Positions 5,345 through 12,254 of a DNA stretch of 15,678 nt are shown piece by piece. Source of the stretch: DAOTYX01 sp034434635 (lineage in GTDB: Bacteria > Chloroflexota > Anaerolineae > B4-G1 > DUEL01); contig DAOTYX010000188.1 of assembly GCA_034434635.1 (NCBI GenBank), positions 1 to 15,678 on the forward strand, written 5' to 3'. How positions within the stretch are numbered: the stretch's first letter is position 1; each line of letters starts with the position of its first letter. Under the pieces are notes generated by a model, which saw nothing but the letters and a program-made list of their open reading frames with translations, was not told the DNA's origin and did no database searches. Both the position numbers and the translations under genes were made by a program.

Positions 5345-5373
5345 TTGACAAGCACGCCGATGGGGGGTACAAT
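5345..5373 (+). promoter_or_regulatory. sigma70-type promoter of the kinase-tatABC unit
   Basis: TTGACA (5345-5350) and TACAAT (5368-5373) are separated by 17 bases, the same arrangement as the arsR promoter. The start site is expected near 5380, leaving a short leader of about 23 bases that carries AGGA before ATG 5403. It lies directly after xseB. Confidence 0.8.
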
Positions 5374-5402
5374 CAACCCCGCTTCTTCAGGACGTTCATC
5401 CT

Positions 5403-7481
5403 ATGCAGATCGGCGAAACTCTGGGCAGATACCGCATCGTTGAGCACCTGGGTCACGGCGGTATGGCCGAGGTCTACAAGGCCTACCACCCCGGGCTCGA
5501 GCGATTCGTGGCCGTCAAGGTGCTCCATCCCTTCCTGGCCCAGGAAGAGGGATTCCTCACCCGCTTCCGGCGCGAGGCCAAGGCTGTCGCGGCACTCCGT
5601 CACCCCAACATCGTTCAGGTCTTCGACTTCGACCACGACCCGGCGCGGAACGTCTACTATATGGTGATGGAGTTCATCGATGGCCCCAGCCTGAAGGCCC
5701 GCCTGCAGGAACTGGCGGAGGGGGGGCAACAGATGCCGCTGGACGAGGCGGTGCGCATTATCAGCGCGGTGGGGGACGCGCTGAGTTACGCCCACCGACG
5801 CGGGATGGTGCACCGGGATGTCAAGCCGGCTAACGTGATGTTCAACAGCGATGGACAGGCCATCCTCACCGACTTCGGCATCGCCAGGATGGTGGACGTC
5901 GCCGGGTTGACGGCCAGCGGTTCGATGATCGGCACGCCGGCTTACATGGCCCCCGAACAGGGGATGGGCCAGGCGGGCGACGAGCGCTCGGACGTCTATT
6001 CGCTGGGGGTGATGCTGTACCAGTTGACCACCGGCACGTTGCCCTTTGAGGCCGACACCCCTATGGGCATCGTCCTCAAGCACATCGGCGAGCCGCTCCC
6101 TTCCCCCCGCCTGCTGCGACCCGACCTGCCGGAGGCGCTGGAGCAGGTGATCCTCCGCGCGACGGCGAAGGATCCCGCGCAGCGGTATCAGACCGCAGTG
6201 GAGTTTGTGGCCGACCTGCGTCGGGCAGCGGAGGAGAAGCCCGGCGAGGAGCCACAGAAGAATGCCGTCACTCCGGCGGCGCTGGAGCAGACGGTGCGGA
6301 TGGAGGCCGTCACTCCCGTTCCTCCTTCCACGCTCACTCCCGCTCCCGGCTATCTGACCCCGCCACCGTTTGTGTCTCGCTACCCCACGCCGCCGCCGGC
6401 GCCGCCGATCCTCCCACCGGAGGCTGCGCCCGCGCCGCGCCCTCGTCGCCGTGTGTGGCCGGTTGTCGTGGTCGTTGTGGTGTTGCTTCTGTTGGCGATC
6501 GGCGGCGGCGCGGCTGTGTACGGGCCACGGCTGATCGCCGGCCTGCCCGGCGGAAGCCCCTCTCCGACGGTCACGCCCACGCCCGACCTGTCTGCCACGC
6601 GCACCGCTGCAACGATGGTCGCTCTGCAGGCCACCCTGGAGGCGCTCACCGCAGTGCCGTCCCCCATATCCACGCCTACCGCCACCCCTACTCCCACTCC
6701 GACCCCTAACCTGACCGCGACGGCGATGGCGACCTGTCGCTTCGACGCCACGGTGGCCGAGGAGAGCCCTGTGCCAGCGCTCGCGCCGGGGCAAGAGTTC
6801 ACCAAACGCTGGCGACTCACCAACTCGGGCACCTGCCCCTGGCCCCCGGGGGTTCGCCTGACGTTCGTCTCCGGCGACCCGGTGGAGGTGGTAGCGACGC
6901 CCAACATCCTCGACCTGGGGCCTGGCGACAGCGTCGAGGTCCTGCTCGCCCTGCGCGCGCCTGTGGACTTCGGCACTTATGCCAACCGGTGGCAGTTGCA
7001 GGATGAGGAGGGGCACCCCATCGGCGGCCTGCTGGAGGTCGCCTATCGCGTGGGCCCCACGCCGACCCCGCGCCCCGTGGCTACCCCTACTTCCACCCCG
7101 ACGCCCACGCCTGCCGCCAGCCCGACCCCCGTTCAGCCACTGGAGATGGGCTCGCCCTACCTGCTGGCGGACAGTTGCTGGGCCAACCCCAACACCGGCG
7201 AGTGGGGAGGCACGATGTGCTGGAACGTCACCGGTGGCTGGGGCGAGTACCACTACTTCGTCGGCAGCGTCTCCAGCGAGTTCGAACTGCCCACCCCCTG
7301 CCATGAGTTCCGGGTGCAGGTGGGCCACAACTATCGTCAGAAGTACTACACCACTGCCGGCACGGGCATCTTCTGGCCGCTGCCGGCTGGCTGCTGTGAT
7401 CCACCCGCCGGCCGCTATGAGACGGCGCAAGGGGTCGCCGTCTGGCGTGTCGGCGAGGTGCTGGAATCGCAATGTCATTAG
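5403..7481 (+). CDS. transmembrane PknB-type Ser/Thr kinase with NBR1-type Ig-like ectodomain
   Basis: 692 residues. The cytosolic kinase domain (about 9-275) has every key residue: Gly loop LGHGGMAEV (16-24), K39, E58, HRDVKPAN (137-144), DFG (157-159), APE (183-185) and DVYSLG (197-202). A Pro-rich linker with basic RPRRR (346-350) leads to one membrane helix (about 351-374). Outside are Pro/Thr-rich spacers, then 444-550, which resembles the Ig-like NBR1/FW domain (FTKRWRLTNSGTCPWPPGVRL, later GTYANRWQLQDEEG). A second PT-rich spacer precedes a domain at 581-692 with six Cys (592, 606, 633, 664, 665, 691) that I do not recognise. It lacks PASTA repeats, so the likely signal is not muropeptides. 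It is followed by tatA after 27 bases with no new promoter. Confidence 0.92.
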   Translation: MQIGETLGRYRIVEHLGHGGMAEVYKAYHPGLERFVAVKVLHPFLAQEEGFLTRFRREAKAVAALRHPNIVQVFDFDHDPARNVYYMVMEFIDGPSLKARLQELAEGGQQMPLDEAVRIISAVGDALSYAHRRGMVHRDVKPANVMFNSDGQAILTDFGIARMVDVAGLTASGSMIGTPAYMAPEQGMGQAGDERSDVYSLGVMLYQLTTGTLPFEADTPMGIVLKHIGEPLPSPRLLRPDLPEALEQVILRATAKDPAQRYQTAVEFVADLRRAAEEKPGEEPQKNAVTPAALEQTVRMEAVTPVPPSTLTPAPGYLTPPPFVSRYPTPPPAPPILPPEAAPAPRPRRRVWPVVVVVVVLLLLAIGGGAAVYGPRLIAGLPGGSPSPTVTPTPDLSATRTAATMVALQATLEALTAVPSPISTPTATPTPTPTPNLTATAMATCRFDATVAEESPVPALAPGQEFTKRWRLTNSGTCPWPPGVRLTFVSGDPVEVVATPNILDLGPGDSVEVLLALRAPVDFGTYANRWQLQDEEGHPIGGLLEVAYRVGPTPTPRPVATPTSTPTPTPAASPTPVQPLEMGSPYLLADSCWANPNTGEWGGTMCWNVTGGWGEYHYFVGSVSSEFELPTPCHEFRVQVGHNYRQKYYTTAGTGIFWPLPAGCCDPPAGRYETAQGVAVWRVGEVLESQCH

Positions 7482-7508
7482 CCGAACAGGCGTGGAGGTG
7501 ATGAGAGA

Positions 7509-7712
7509 ATGCCGCGAATAGGACCGTTTGGGTTGCCGGAACTGCTGATCGTTCTGGTGATCATCGTGCTGATCTTCGGTGTTGGCCGCGTGGGCAAGAT
7601 CGGTGAGGAACTGGGTAAGGGTATCCGTAACTTCCGCCGGGCTGTCTCCGGGGAAGACGAGGAAAGCCGCAAGCCAGAGCCACCCCCTTCTGAGAATCAG
7701 GGTCGGGATTAG
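7509..7712 (+). CDS. tatA: Tat translocase pore subunit TatA
   Basis: 67 residues in the TatA/E layout: a short N terminus, one hydrophobic helix (LPELLIVLVIIVLIFG, about 9-24), the FG hinge, an amphipathic helix (GKIGEELGKGIRNFRRAVSG) and a charged, disordered tail. TatA oligomers form the passage for folded proteins exported with TatC across the cytoplasmic membrane. The residues after FG are VGRVGKIG rather than the commoner PKKLPELG, a mild variation. GGAGGTGATGAG gives the ribosome site. It is the first of a tatA-tatB-tatC run that follows the kinase gene and is probably in one transcript with it. Confidence 0.9.
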   Translation: MPRIGPFGLPELLIVLVIIVLIFGVGRVGKIGEELGKGIRNFRRAVSGEDEESRKPEPPPSENQGRD

Positions 7713-7723
7713 TCGGGACCTGA

Positions 7724-7758
7724 CAGACCTCCGATGTCTCGCAGACCTCGGAGGTCTG
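7724..7758. repeat. palindromic repeat between tatA and tatB with alternative pairings
   Basis: CAGACCTC (7742-7749) and GAGGTCTG (7751-7758) form a perfect 8-1-8 palindrome. CAGACCTCC (7724-7732) is a second copy of the left arm that can pair instead with GGAGGTCTG (7750-7758). The two pairings exclude each other. The right arm contains GGAGGT, the best Shine-Dalgarno-like string before tatB ATG 7770, though its spacing of 14 bases is long. Similar short AGACCT/AGGTCT palindromes occur as dispersed repeats in many genomes, so it may simply be an inserted repeat. Confidence 0.5.
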
Positions 7759-7769
7759 GAAATCCGGGC

Positions 7770-8021
7770 ATGGAAGTCTTCAACATCGGCACGGGCGAGC
7801 TGCTGTTCATCCTCCTGCTCGCCATCCTCGTAGTCGGGCCGAAGCGGACGGTGGAACTGGCGCAGCAGGCTGGCCGCTTCCTGGGTCGCCTGCAGCGGGA
7901 ATGGGACGCCGTGCGGCGGGGGGTAGTGGAAGAGATCACCACCCTGGAGAAGGAGGTGACCGGAGAACCCAAAGCCGACGAGGAGGCTCCGCCCCAGCAG
8001 GGTGAGGACAGGGCCGGATGA
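7770..8021 (+). CDS. tatB: TatA/TatB-family protein, TatB-like
   Basis: 83 residues from ATG 7770. The start MEVFNIGTGELLFILLLAILVVGPKR has the TatB pattern: IG, a Glu in the early helix, a hydrophobic segment and the VxGPKR hinge (compare MFDIGxSELLxxxxxxLxxxGPxR). A long charged helix follows (QQAGRFLGRLQREWDAVRRGVVEEITTLEKEV) and then an acidic Pro-rich tail. TatB with TatC forms the receptor for twin-arginine signal peptides. An upstream in-frame ATG at 7734 lies inside the palindrome and would add RRPRRSGNPG, not seen in the family, so 7770 is preferred. Its stop overlaps the tatC start by four bases (ATGA), a sign of translational coupling. Some Chloroflexota have only TatA-type paralogues, so the B label is likely but not certain. 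Confidence 0.8.
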   Translation: MEVFNIGTGELLFILLLAILVVGPKRTVELAQQAGRFLGRLQREWDAVRRGVVEEITTLEKEVTGEPKADEEAPPQQGEDRAG

Positions 8022-8743
8022 AGGGGAACGCGCAGGCTCAGCGACCCTTCCTGGAGCACGTGGAGGAACTGCGCCGGCGGCTGCTGCGGGCCATCATCGC
8101 CCTGTTCGTCGGTGTGGTGGTGAGCGCCTTCTTCGCCGAGCGCATCCTCGACTGGCTGGCCCAACCCCTCCCCGGCGCAGGCATCCAGCAACTGATGGCC
8201 ATTGAGGTCACCGAGAACATGGGGGTCTTTATGCAGGCCACCCTGCTCGGCGGCCTGACGCTGGCCATGCCGGTTATCCTCTATCAGGCCTGGCGTTTCA
8301 TTGACCCGGGGCTTCACCCGCACGAGAAGCGGTACGTCTACCTGATGGCGCCGCTGGCGACGTCGCTCTTCCTCGCCGGCATCGCCTTCACCTACTACGG
8401 CATGCTCCCGACGACGCTCCGCTTCCTGCTCGGCTTCGTCAGCATCCCCACCCGCCTGCGGCCAGCCAACTACTTCTCCTTCGTCATCAACCTGATGCTA
8501 TGGGTGGGTCTGTGCTTCGAACTTCCCCTGGTCGTCTTCTTCCTGGCCAAGGTGCGGCTGCTCACTCACAAGACGTTGCTGCGCGGCTGGCGGGTGGCGG
8601 TGATCCTCATCGCTGTCCTGGCGGCGGTGATCACCCCCACCCCCGACCCGGTCAACATGTCCATCGTGATGGCCCCACTGCTGTTCCTCTATGGCCTGAG
8701 TATCCTCCTGGCCTGGGTCGCCGGTATCGGCGCACGGCAATAG
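8018..8743 (+). CDS. tatC: Sec-independent protein translocase subunit TatC
   Basis: 241 residues, normal length, with six predicted membrane helices. Family signatures are present: FLEHVEELRRRLLRA (11-25) at the cytosolic N terminus, AWRFIDPGLHPHEKRY in the first cytosolic loop, FSFVINLMLWVGLCFELPLVVFFL in the middle and ITPTPDPVNMSIVMAPLLFLYGLSI near the C terminus. The Glu of FELP, important for signal-peptide binding in TatC, is present. TatC recognises twin-arginine signals with TatB and recruits TatA. It starts with ATG inside the tatB stop. It is the last gene of the unit, with a hairpin four bases after the stop codon. Confidence 0.97.
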   Translation: MKGNAQAQRPFLEHVEELRRRLLRAIIALFVGVVVSAFFAERILDWLAQPLPGAGIQQLMAIEVTENMGVFMQATLLGGLTLAMPVILYQAWRFIDPGLHPHEKRYVYLMAPLATSLFLAGIAFTYYGMLPTTLRFLLGFVSIPTRLRPANYFSFVINLMLWVGLCFELPLVVFFLAKVRLLTHKTLLRGWRVAVILIAVLAAVITPTPDPVNMSIVMAPLLFLYGLSILLAWVAGIGARQ

Positions 8744-8747
8744 AATC

Positions 8748-8769
8748 GGGCGGCATCCCGATGCCGCCC
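8748..8769. terminator. perfect hairpin between convergent tatC and protease genes
   Basis: GGGCGGCAT (8748-8756) and ATGCCGCCC (8761-8769) pair perfectly around a CCCG loop, starting four bases after the tatC stop. Being symmetric, it could serve both converging transcripts. There is no long T tract on either side. The GGGCGGCATCCC-type palindrome also resembles a dispersed repeat family, so its role may be incidental. Confidence 0.5.
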
Positions 8770-8806
8770 TACAGTTGCACAGGTGCTGGGCGCGGTCTAT
8801 GTTAGG

Positions 8807-8823
8807 CGCGGTCTCCGACCGCG
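8807..8823. terminator. second hairpin in the convergent junction
   Basis: CGCGGTC (8807-8813) and GACCGCG (8817-8823) form a perfect 7-bp stem with a three-base loop. Nearby copies of GCGCGGTCT (8790-8798 and 8806-8814) make this stretch locally repetitive. It lies about 30 bases beyond the stop of the protease gene on the - strand, where a terminator for that gene would be expected. Confidence 0.4.
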
Positions 8824-8852
8824 TCCAAACCGCGGGTGGCAGGTGTACGGGC

Positions 8853-10040
8853 TCAGCGTACTGGCACCAACGGTATGGGCACGAAGGTGAGGACGAAGAT
8901 CACCGCCATCAGGATGCCCAGCAGCACGCGCTTCCCGCCCACTGGCGAGACATCATCGAGCGGCGACGGGTGGCGGGGTCCCATGAATAGCCCCAGCGCC
9001 GCCCAGATCAGCCAGGTTGGCCAGGCGGGGTTGCCGATCAGCGCCAGGTATACCCCCAAACCGCCCAACAGGAGCAACACCACGTAGGCCAGCGTCCAGG
9101 CACGGCGGCCCAGGAGGGCATACGCCACATGCCCCCCGTCCAACTGGCCGATGGGCAGCAGGTTCAGCGCCGTCACCAGCAGGCCCGCCCAGGCGGCGAA
9201 GACGATCGGGCCGCCGGGGCTTTCGGGCAGCGAGAGCCACACATCCTCGCCGTTGGCGTCCGGCAGGATGCGTCCGGTCACGATCGCCTTGGCGGCCAGG
9301 TAGAGCAGGGAGTTGCCTTCCTGGATGACCCCGCCCGCGGCCTCGGGACCCAGGAAATCGGACGGACGGCCCACACGGGTGAACAGCAGCCCGATGAACA
9401 GCAGCGGCACGGCGACGATCAGCCCGGCCAACGGCCCGGCCACGCCGATATCGAACAGCGCCTTGCGGTTGCGCATCGGGGCCTTCTGGAGGATCACCGC
9501 CCCCATCGTGCCGAAGGGGCTGGCCAGCGGCATAGGCACAAAATAGGGCAGGCTGACCGGTGAACCGTACCGCCGGGCGACGAAGTAGTGGGCCAGTTCA
9601 TGGGCCAGCAGGATGCCCAGCAGCGCCACCGCAAACGGCAGGCCCGACAGATACCACAACGGATTGGTCGGGTCGGCCTCCGGCGACAGGCCGGCGATCA
9701 TCACTGCGACCACGGTGACGAGGAAGAGCACTACATTAACCCACCGGCGCGAGGGTTGGGGTTGAGCCACCCCCCGCATGGCGAAGACATGGTGTGCCCC
9801 ATCCTTGTTCTGAACAAGCATGGCAGTGTAGCCCAGGGCGGCGAAGCGCTCCGAGATCTGCGCGAATGCCCTCTCTGACTGATCCAGTAACTTTCCAACG
9901 AAGGTGATCGCCTGATTGGGGTCTTTGCGCCATACATCTATTCTCTTGACGGCCATCAGGCCGGCCAGTTCCCGGTACAGGCGTTCGGCTATGTCGGGTA
10001 GGCGTTCGGCCATGTCGGGTTCAGGTGGTGGAGTCTCCAT
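8853..10040 (-). CDS. site-2 protease family zinc metalloprotease (M50, EGY-like)
   Basis: 395 residues on the - strand. Residues 1-92 are a soluble helical domain, followed by multiple membrane segments from about 100. Zinc and catalytic residues are in HELAH (147-151), and the third ligand is D301 in NLLPIGQLDGGH. Between them lies FVPMPLASPFGTMGAVI, RNRKALFDIGVAGPLAGLIVAVP, the arrangement seen in the EGY1-type branch of site-2 proteases. No PDZ domain is evident, unlike RseP. Such enzymes cut membrane-embedded helices of regulators or membrane proteins. GGAGGAT precedes the ATG at proper spacing. It is divergent from the MBL/lipoprotein unit and convergent with tatC. A - promoter lies about 210 bases upstream. 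The substrate is unknown. Confidence 0.92.
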   Translation of the reverse strand: METPPPEPDMAERLPDIAERLYRELAGLMAVKRIDVWRKDPNQAITFVGKLLDQSERAFAQISERFAALGYTAMLVQNKDGAHHVFAMRGVAQPQPSRRWVNVVLFLVTVVAVMIAGLSPEADPTNPLWYLSGLPFAVALLGILLAHELAHYFVARRYGSPVSLPYFVPMPLASPFGTMGAVILQKAPMRNRKALFDIGVAGPLAGLIVAVPLLFIGLLFTRVGRPSDFLGPEAAGGVIQEGNSLLYLAAKAIVTGRILPDANGEDVWLSLPESPGGPIVFAAWAGLLVTALNLLPIGQLDGGHVAYALLGRRAWTLAYVVLLLLGGLGVYLALIGNPAWPTWLIWAALGLFMGPRHPSPLDDVSPVGGKRVLLGILMAVIFVLTFVPIPLVPVR

Positions 10041-10122
10041 CGTTTATCCTCCGAAGTTGGTCTCCCTGTTGGGTGTTGTTCACAGCCCAGGATGCCGAAG
10101 GCGGGCGAGTCGTCAGCGGGTT

Positions 10123-10168
10123 GAGCAGATAGAGTAGATTTCGCCTGCTGAATCCGTTTCATCTGCTC
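10123..10168. other. inverted repeat in the long 5' leader of the protease gene
   Basis: GAGCAGAT (10123-10130) and ATCTGCTC (10161-10168) are perfect 8-bp arms separated by 30 bases, within the roughly 200-base leader expected for the protease transcript. The leader has no convincing small gene. A role in translation control or a relic of a dispersed repeat are both possible. I see nothing else in 10041-10251. Confidence 0.3.
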
Positions 10169-10251
10169 CATCCACTGACTTCTCCCGTCCGCTTCGAACG
10201 CGATTCTCAATCAAGGCGATGCGGTAGACCGCCGAAGCGCGGTTGGCCGGG

Positions 10252-10279
10252 ATTATACCGCGGACTGCGCAACACGCAA
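10252..10279 (-). promoter_or_regulatory. promoter of the site-2 protease gene
   Basis: Read on the - strand, TTGCGT (10279-10274) and TATAAT (10257-10252) are separated by 16 bases. The -10 is a perfect match and the -35 matches at four of six positions. Transcription would start near 10245, giving a long leader. It lies back to back with the promoter at 10289-10317, with -35 boxes ten bases apart. Confidence 0.6.
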
Positions 10280-10288
10280 CACGGATTC

Positions 10289-10317
10289 TTGGCTTTTCAC
10301 CCGCCTTGGGGTATAAT
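10289..10317 (+). promoter_or_regulatory. promoter of the MBL-fold/TPR lipoprotein unit
   Basis: TTGGCT (10289-10294) and TATAAT (10312-10317) are separated by 17 bases. The start site is expected near 10324, about 65 bases before the chosen ATG. The TTG of the -35 box is in frame with the downstream gene but should not be used as its start. Confidence 0.65.
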
Positions 10318-10390
10318 CATCTGCAGCCATAATAAACGCCTGCCCTTCAGCGGCAAGAAAGGCAAGCCATCCCAGGAGATGAGCCTCCAA

Positions 10391-11059
10391 ATGGAAATTG
10401 TCTGGTTCGGCCTCAACTTCTTTCGCTTCTCGGAACGCGGCATGGCCACCATCGTCACCGACCCCTATGCCCCGGAGGTAGGCCTTCCCCTTCCCCACCC
10501 GCGGGCCGACGTGATCACCCTTAGCAGCAATGACCCCCAGAACGGCTACACCCGCGGTGTCCGCGGCCCCTTCCGCGTGCTGGACACCCCCGGAGAATAC
10601 GAGATTGGCGGCGTCTTCATCACCGCCATCGCCACTTACGCCGACAAGAGACGGGGGGCGGAGCGGGGATTGAACACCATCTTCCACTTCGACTACGACG
10701 GGCTGACCATCTGCCACCTGGGCAACCTCGGCCATCCCCCCACCCAGACCCAGGTGGAGGCCCTGGGCACTGTGGACGTGTTGCTCGTCCCCGTCGGCGG
10801 CGACAGCGGCCTTACCCCCGCCCAGGCCGCCGAAGTGATCAGCATGCTCGAGCCCTCCCTGGTCATCCCCATGCGCTACAAGACCCCTGGCCTCACCCTC
10901 CCCCTGGGCACGCTCAACCGCTTCCTCAAGCAGATGGGGTTGGAGAAAGCCCGCACCGAGGACTCTCTCAAAATCTCCGCACGAACGTTGCCCTCGGAGA
11001 CCGAGATCGTCGTCTTGAATCCACAGTCTGGCAGCAAGGGAGGCAAGAATGGCGCGTAA
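10391..11059 (+). CDS. metallo-beta-lactamase-fold protein (PF13483-type) without canonical metal ligands
   Basis: 222 residues from ATG 10391. It follows the layout of the beta-lactamase-3/UPF0173-like hydrolases: MEIVWFGLNFFRF, ATIVTDPY (19-26), ADVITLSSNDPQNGY (39-53), TPGEYEIGGVFITAI, TICHLGNLGH (106-115), VDVLLVPVGG and LVIPMRYKTP. In active members the third motif is a SHDHPDH-type HxHxDH; here it reads SSNDPQN, so all four ligand positions are changed. The Asp of HLGDLGH is Asn112 and the His of PMHYKTP is Arg162. The scaffold is intact and in frame, so it looks like a maintained pseudoenzyme rather than decay. The start is uncertain: AGGAG (10374-10378) abuts another ATG at 10379, so 10391 fits better and matches the family. 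It overlaps the lipoprotein gene by 11 bases. Confidence 0.8.
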   Translation: MEIVWFGLNFFRFSERGMATIVTDPYAPEVGLPLPHPRADVITLSSNDPQNGYTRGVRGPFRVLDTPGEYEIGGVFITAIATYADKRRGAERGLNTIFHFDYDGLTICHLGNLGHPPTQTQVEALGTVDVLLVPVGGDSGLTPAQAAEVISMLEPSLVIPMRYKTPGLTLPLGTLNRFLKQMGLEKARTEDSLKISARTLPSETEIVVLNPQSGSKGGKNGA

Positions 11060-12158
11060 AGCGGCTTTGCTCGTTCTGGCCCTGCTCGTCCTGGGCGCCT
11101 GCCGTCCCGCGGCGAGCCCGGACGAACTGCTGGAGAGGGGGCGGCAGGCGATCGAGGCCAGCCAGTGCGTCGGCGTCAACCGGTACGAACAGGCCGTCGC
11201 CGACCTGGAAGGAGCCGTCGCCGCCGACCCCACCCTGAACGAGGCTTACTACTGGCTCTACCGTGCCTACAGCGCGCTGGGAAACACGGAACGGGCCGCC
11301 AGCGCGCGCACCTTCCTCGAAACGACCGCCGCTGGCGACCAGGCCACGCCTGAGACGCTCTACTGGCTTCTCCGCATCTACACCGACAGCAGCGATACGA
11401 ACGGCCAGGAACAGGCCATCGCCGCGCTGGAGGCCGCCACCGCCGCCACTCCCGATGACGCCGGGGCCTGGTACTGGCTGGGGCGCGCCCGCTACGCGCT
11501 GGGCAATACCCCCGGCGCGCAGGAAGCACTCGAACAGGCGGTCAGCCTCGATCCCAACCACGCCGCTGCCGCTTTCTGGCTGGGGCAGATATTCTCGGAA
11601 GCGGGCCGGCTCGAGGAGGCTGCCCAAATGTACGATACGGCCCTGCGTCTGGAGCCCGACAACGCTGCGGCTCTCCACAACCGGGGCGTCATCGCCTATC
11701 AGACCGGTGACCTGGCCCGGGCCATCGCCGACCTGGAGGCGGCGCGGGAACAGGACCCCAACGATCCGCAGACCCGTTATCAGCTGGGCGCGGTCTACCT
11801 GGTGCGCGCCCTGCCGGTCAGCGGGGTAGGCCTGCCGGACGAGGCCGGGTTGGAACAGGCCAGGACCCAGTTCCAGGCTGCCCTCGACCTCTGCCCGGGG
11901 ATGCCTGAACCGCTCGTCGGCCTGGGCAACCTCTATCTGGTGCAGGGAGAGACGGCCGCGGCCATCGAAAGCCTGGAAGAGGCCCGCCAACGGGCGCCGG
12001 GCTCCCCTGAGACGCTCTTCGCCCTGGCACAGGCTCATGCCCAGGCTGGCGATACGACCGCCGCCTGTCAGGCCCTCGACGACTTCCTGGCCCTCAGCCC
12101 ACCTGACGATTGGCGCGCCCAAGGGGAGCAGATGCGCAGCCAGCTGGCGTGTCCCTGA
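11049..12158 (+). CDS. TPR-repeat lipoprotein
   Basis: 369 residues. The N terminus MARKAALLVLALLVLGAC is a lipoprotein signal with lipobox LGAC; C18 would be lipidated, placing the protein on the outer face of the membrane. The remainder is helical tetratricopeptide repeats: clear units near 138-171 (GAWYWLGRARYALGNTPGAQ), 172-205 (AAAFWLGQIFSEAGRLEEAA), 206-239 (ALHNRGVIAYQTGDLARAI), 240-275, 286-319 and 320-353, with degenerate ones before 135. Such scaffolds bind partner proteins; no enzyme domain is present. Two Cys (C282, C340) lie inside repeats. GGGAGG precedes ATG 11049, inside the end of the MBL gene, so the two are translationally coupled and may act together at the membrane. Confidence 0.9.
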   Translation: MARKAALLVLALLVLGACRPAASPDELLERGRQAIEASQCVGVNRYEQAVADLEGAVAADPTLNEAYYWLYRAYSALGNTERAASARTFLETTAAGDQATPETLYWLLRIYTDSSDTNGQEQAIAALEAATAATPDDAGAWYWLGRARYALGNTPGAQEALEQAVSLDPNHAAAAFWLGQIFSEAGRLEEAAQMYDTALRLEPDNAAALHNRGVIAYQTGDLARAIADLEAAREQDPNDPQTRYQLGAVYLVRALPVSGVGLPDEAGLEQARTQFQAALDLCPGMPEPLVGLGNLYLVQGETAAAIESLEEARQRAPGSPETLFALAQAHAQAGDTTAACQALDDFLALSPPDDWRAQGEQMRSQLACP

Positions 12159-12254
12159 TCTTGACCTGACAGGGCGCGAGGACGCGAAAGACACGAACGA
12201 AAGGCGGACTCTGACCTACGGGCGGAGTATAGTCACGATTCGGAGGTGAGGAAG

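Noticed and set aside
6655..6720. Repetitive CCxACxCC stretch that could look like a short tandem repeat or CRISPR
   Set aside because: It encodes a Pro/Thr linker of the kinase ectodomain; there are no spaced identical direct repeats.
5373..7478. 701-residue open frame on the - strand opposite the kinase gene
   Set aside because: The + strand encodes a complete kinase with all catalytic motifs. The antisense protein is Arg/Gly/His-rich without any motif.
8775..9563. Several + strand frames opposite the site-2 protease
   Set aside because: They overlap a membrane protease with intact HELAH and NLLPIGQLDGG motifs and show only shadow composition.
10289..10390. N-terminal extension of the MBL-fold protein from TTG 10289
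   Set aside because: The TTG lies in the -35 box and the extension (MAFHPPWGIIICSHNK) has no counterpart in the family.
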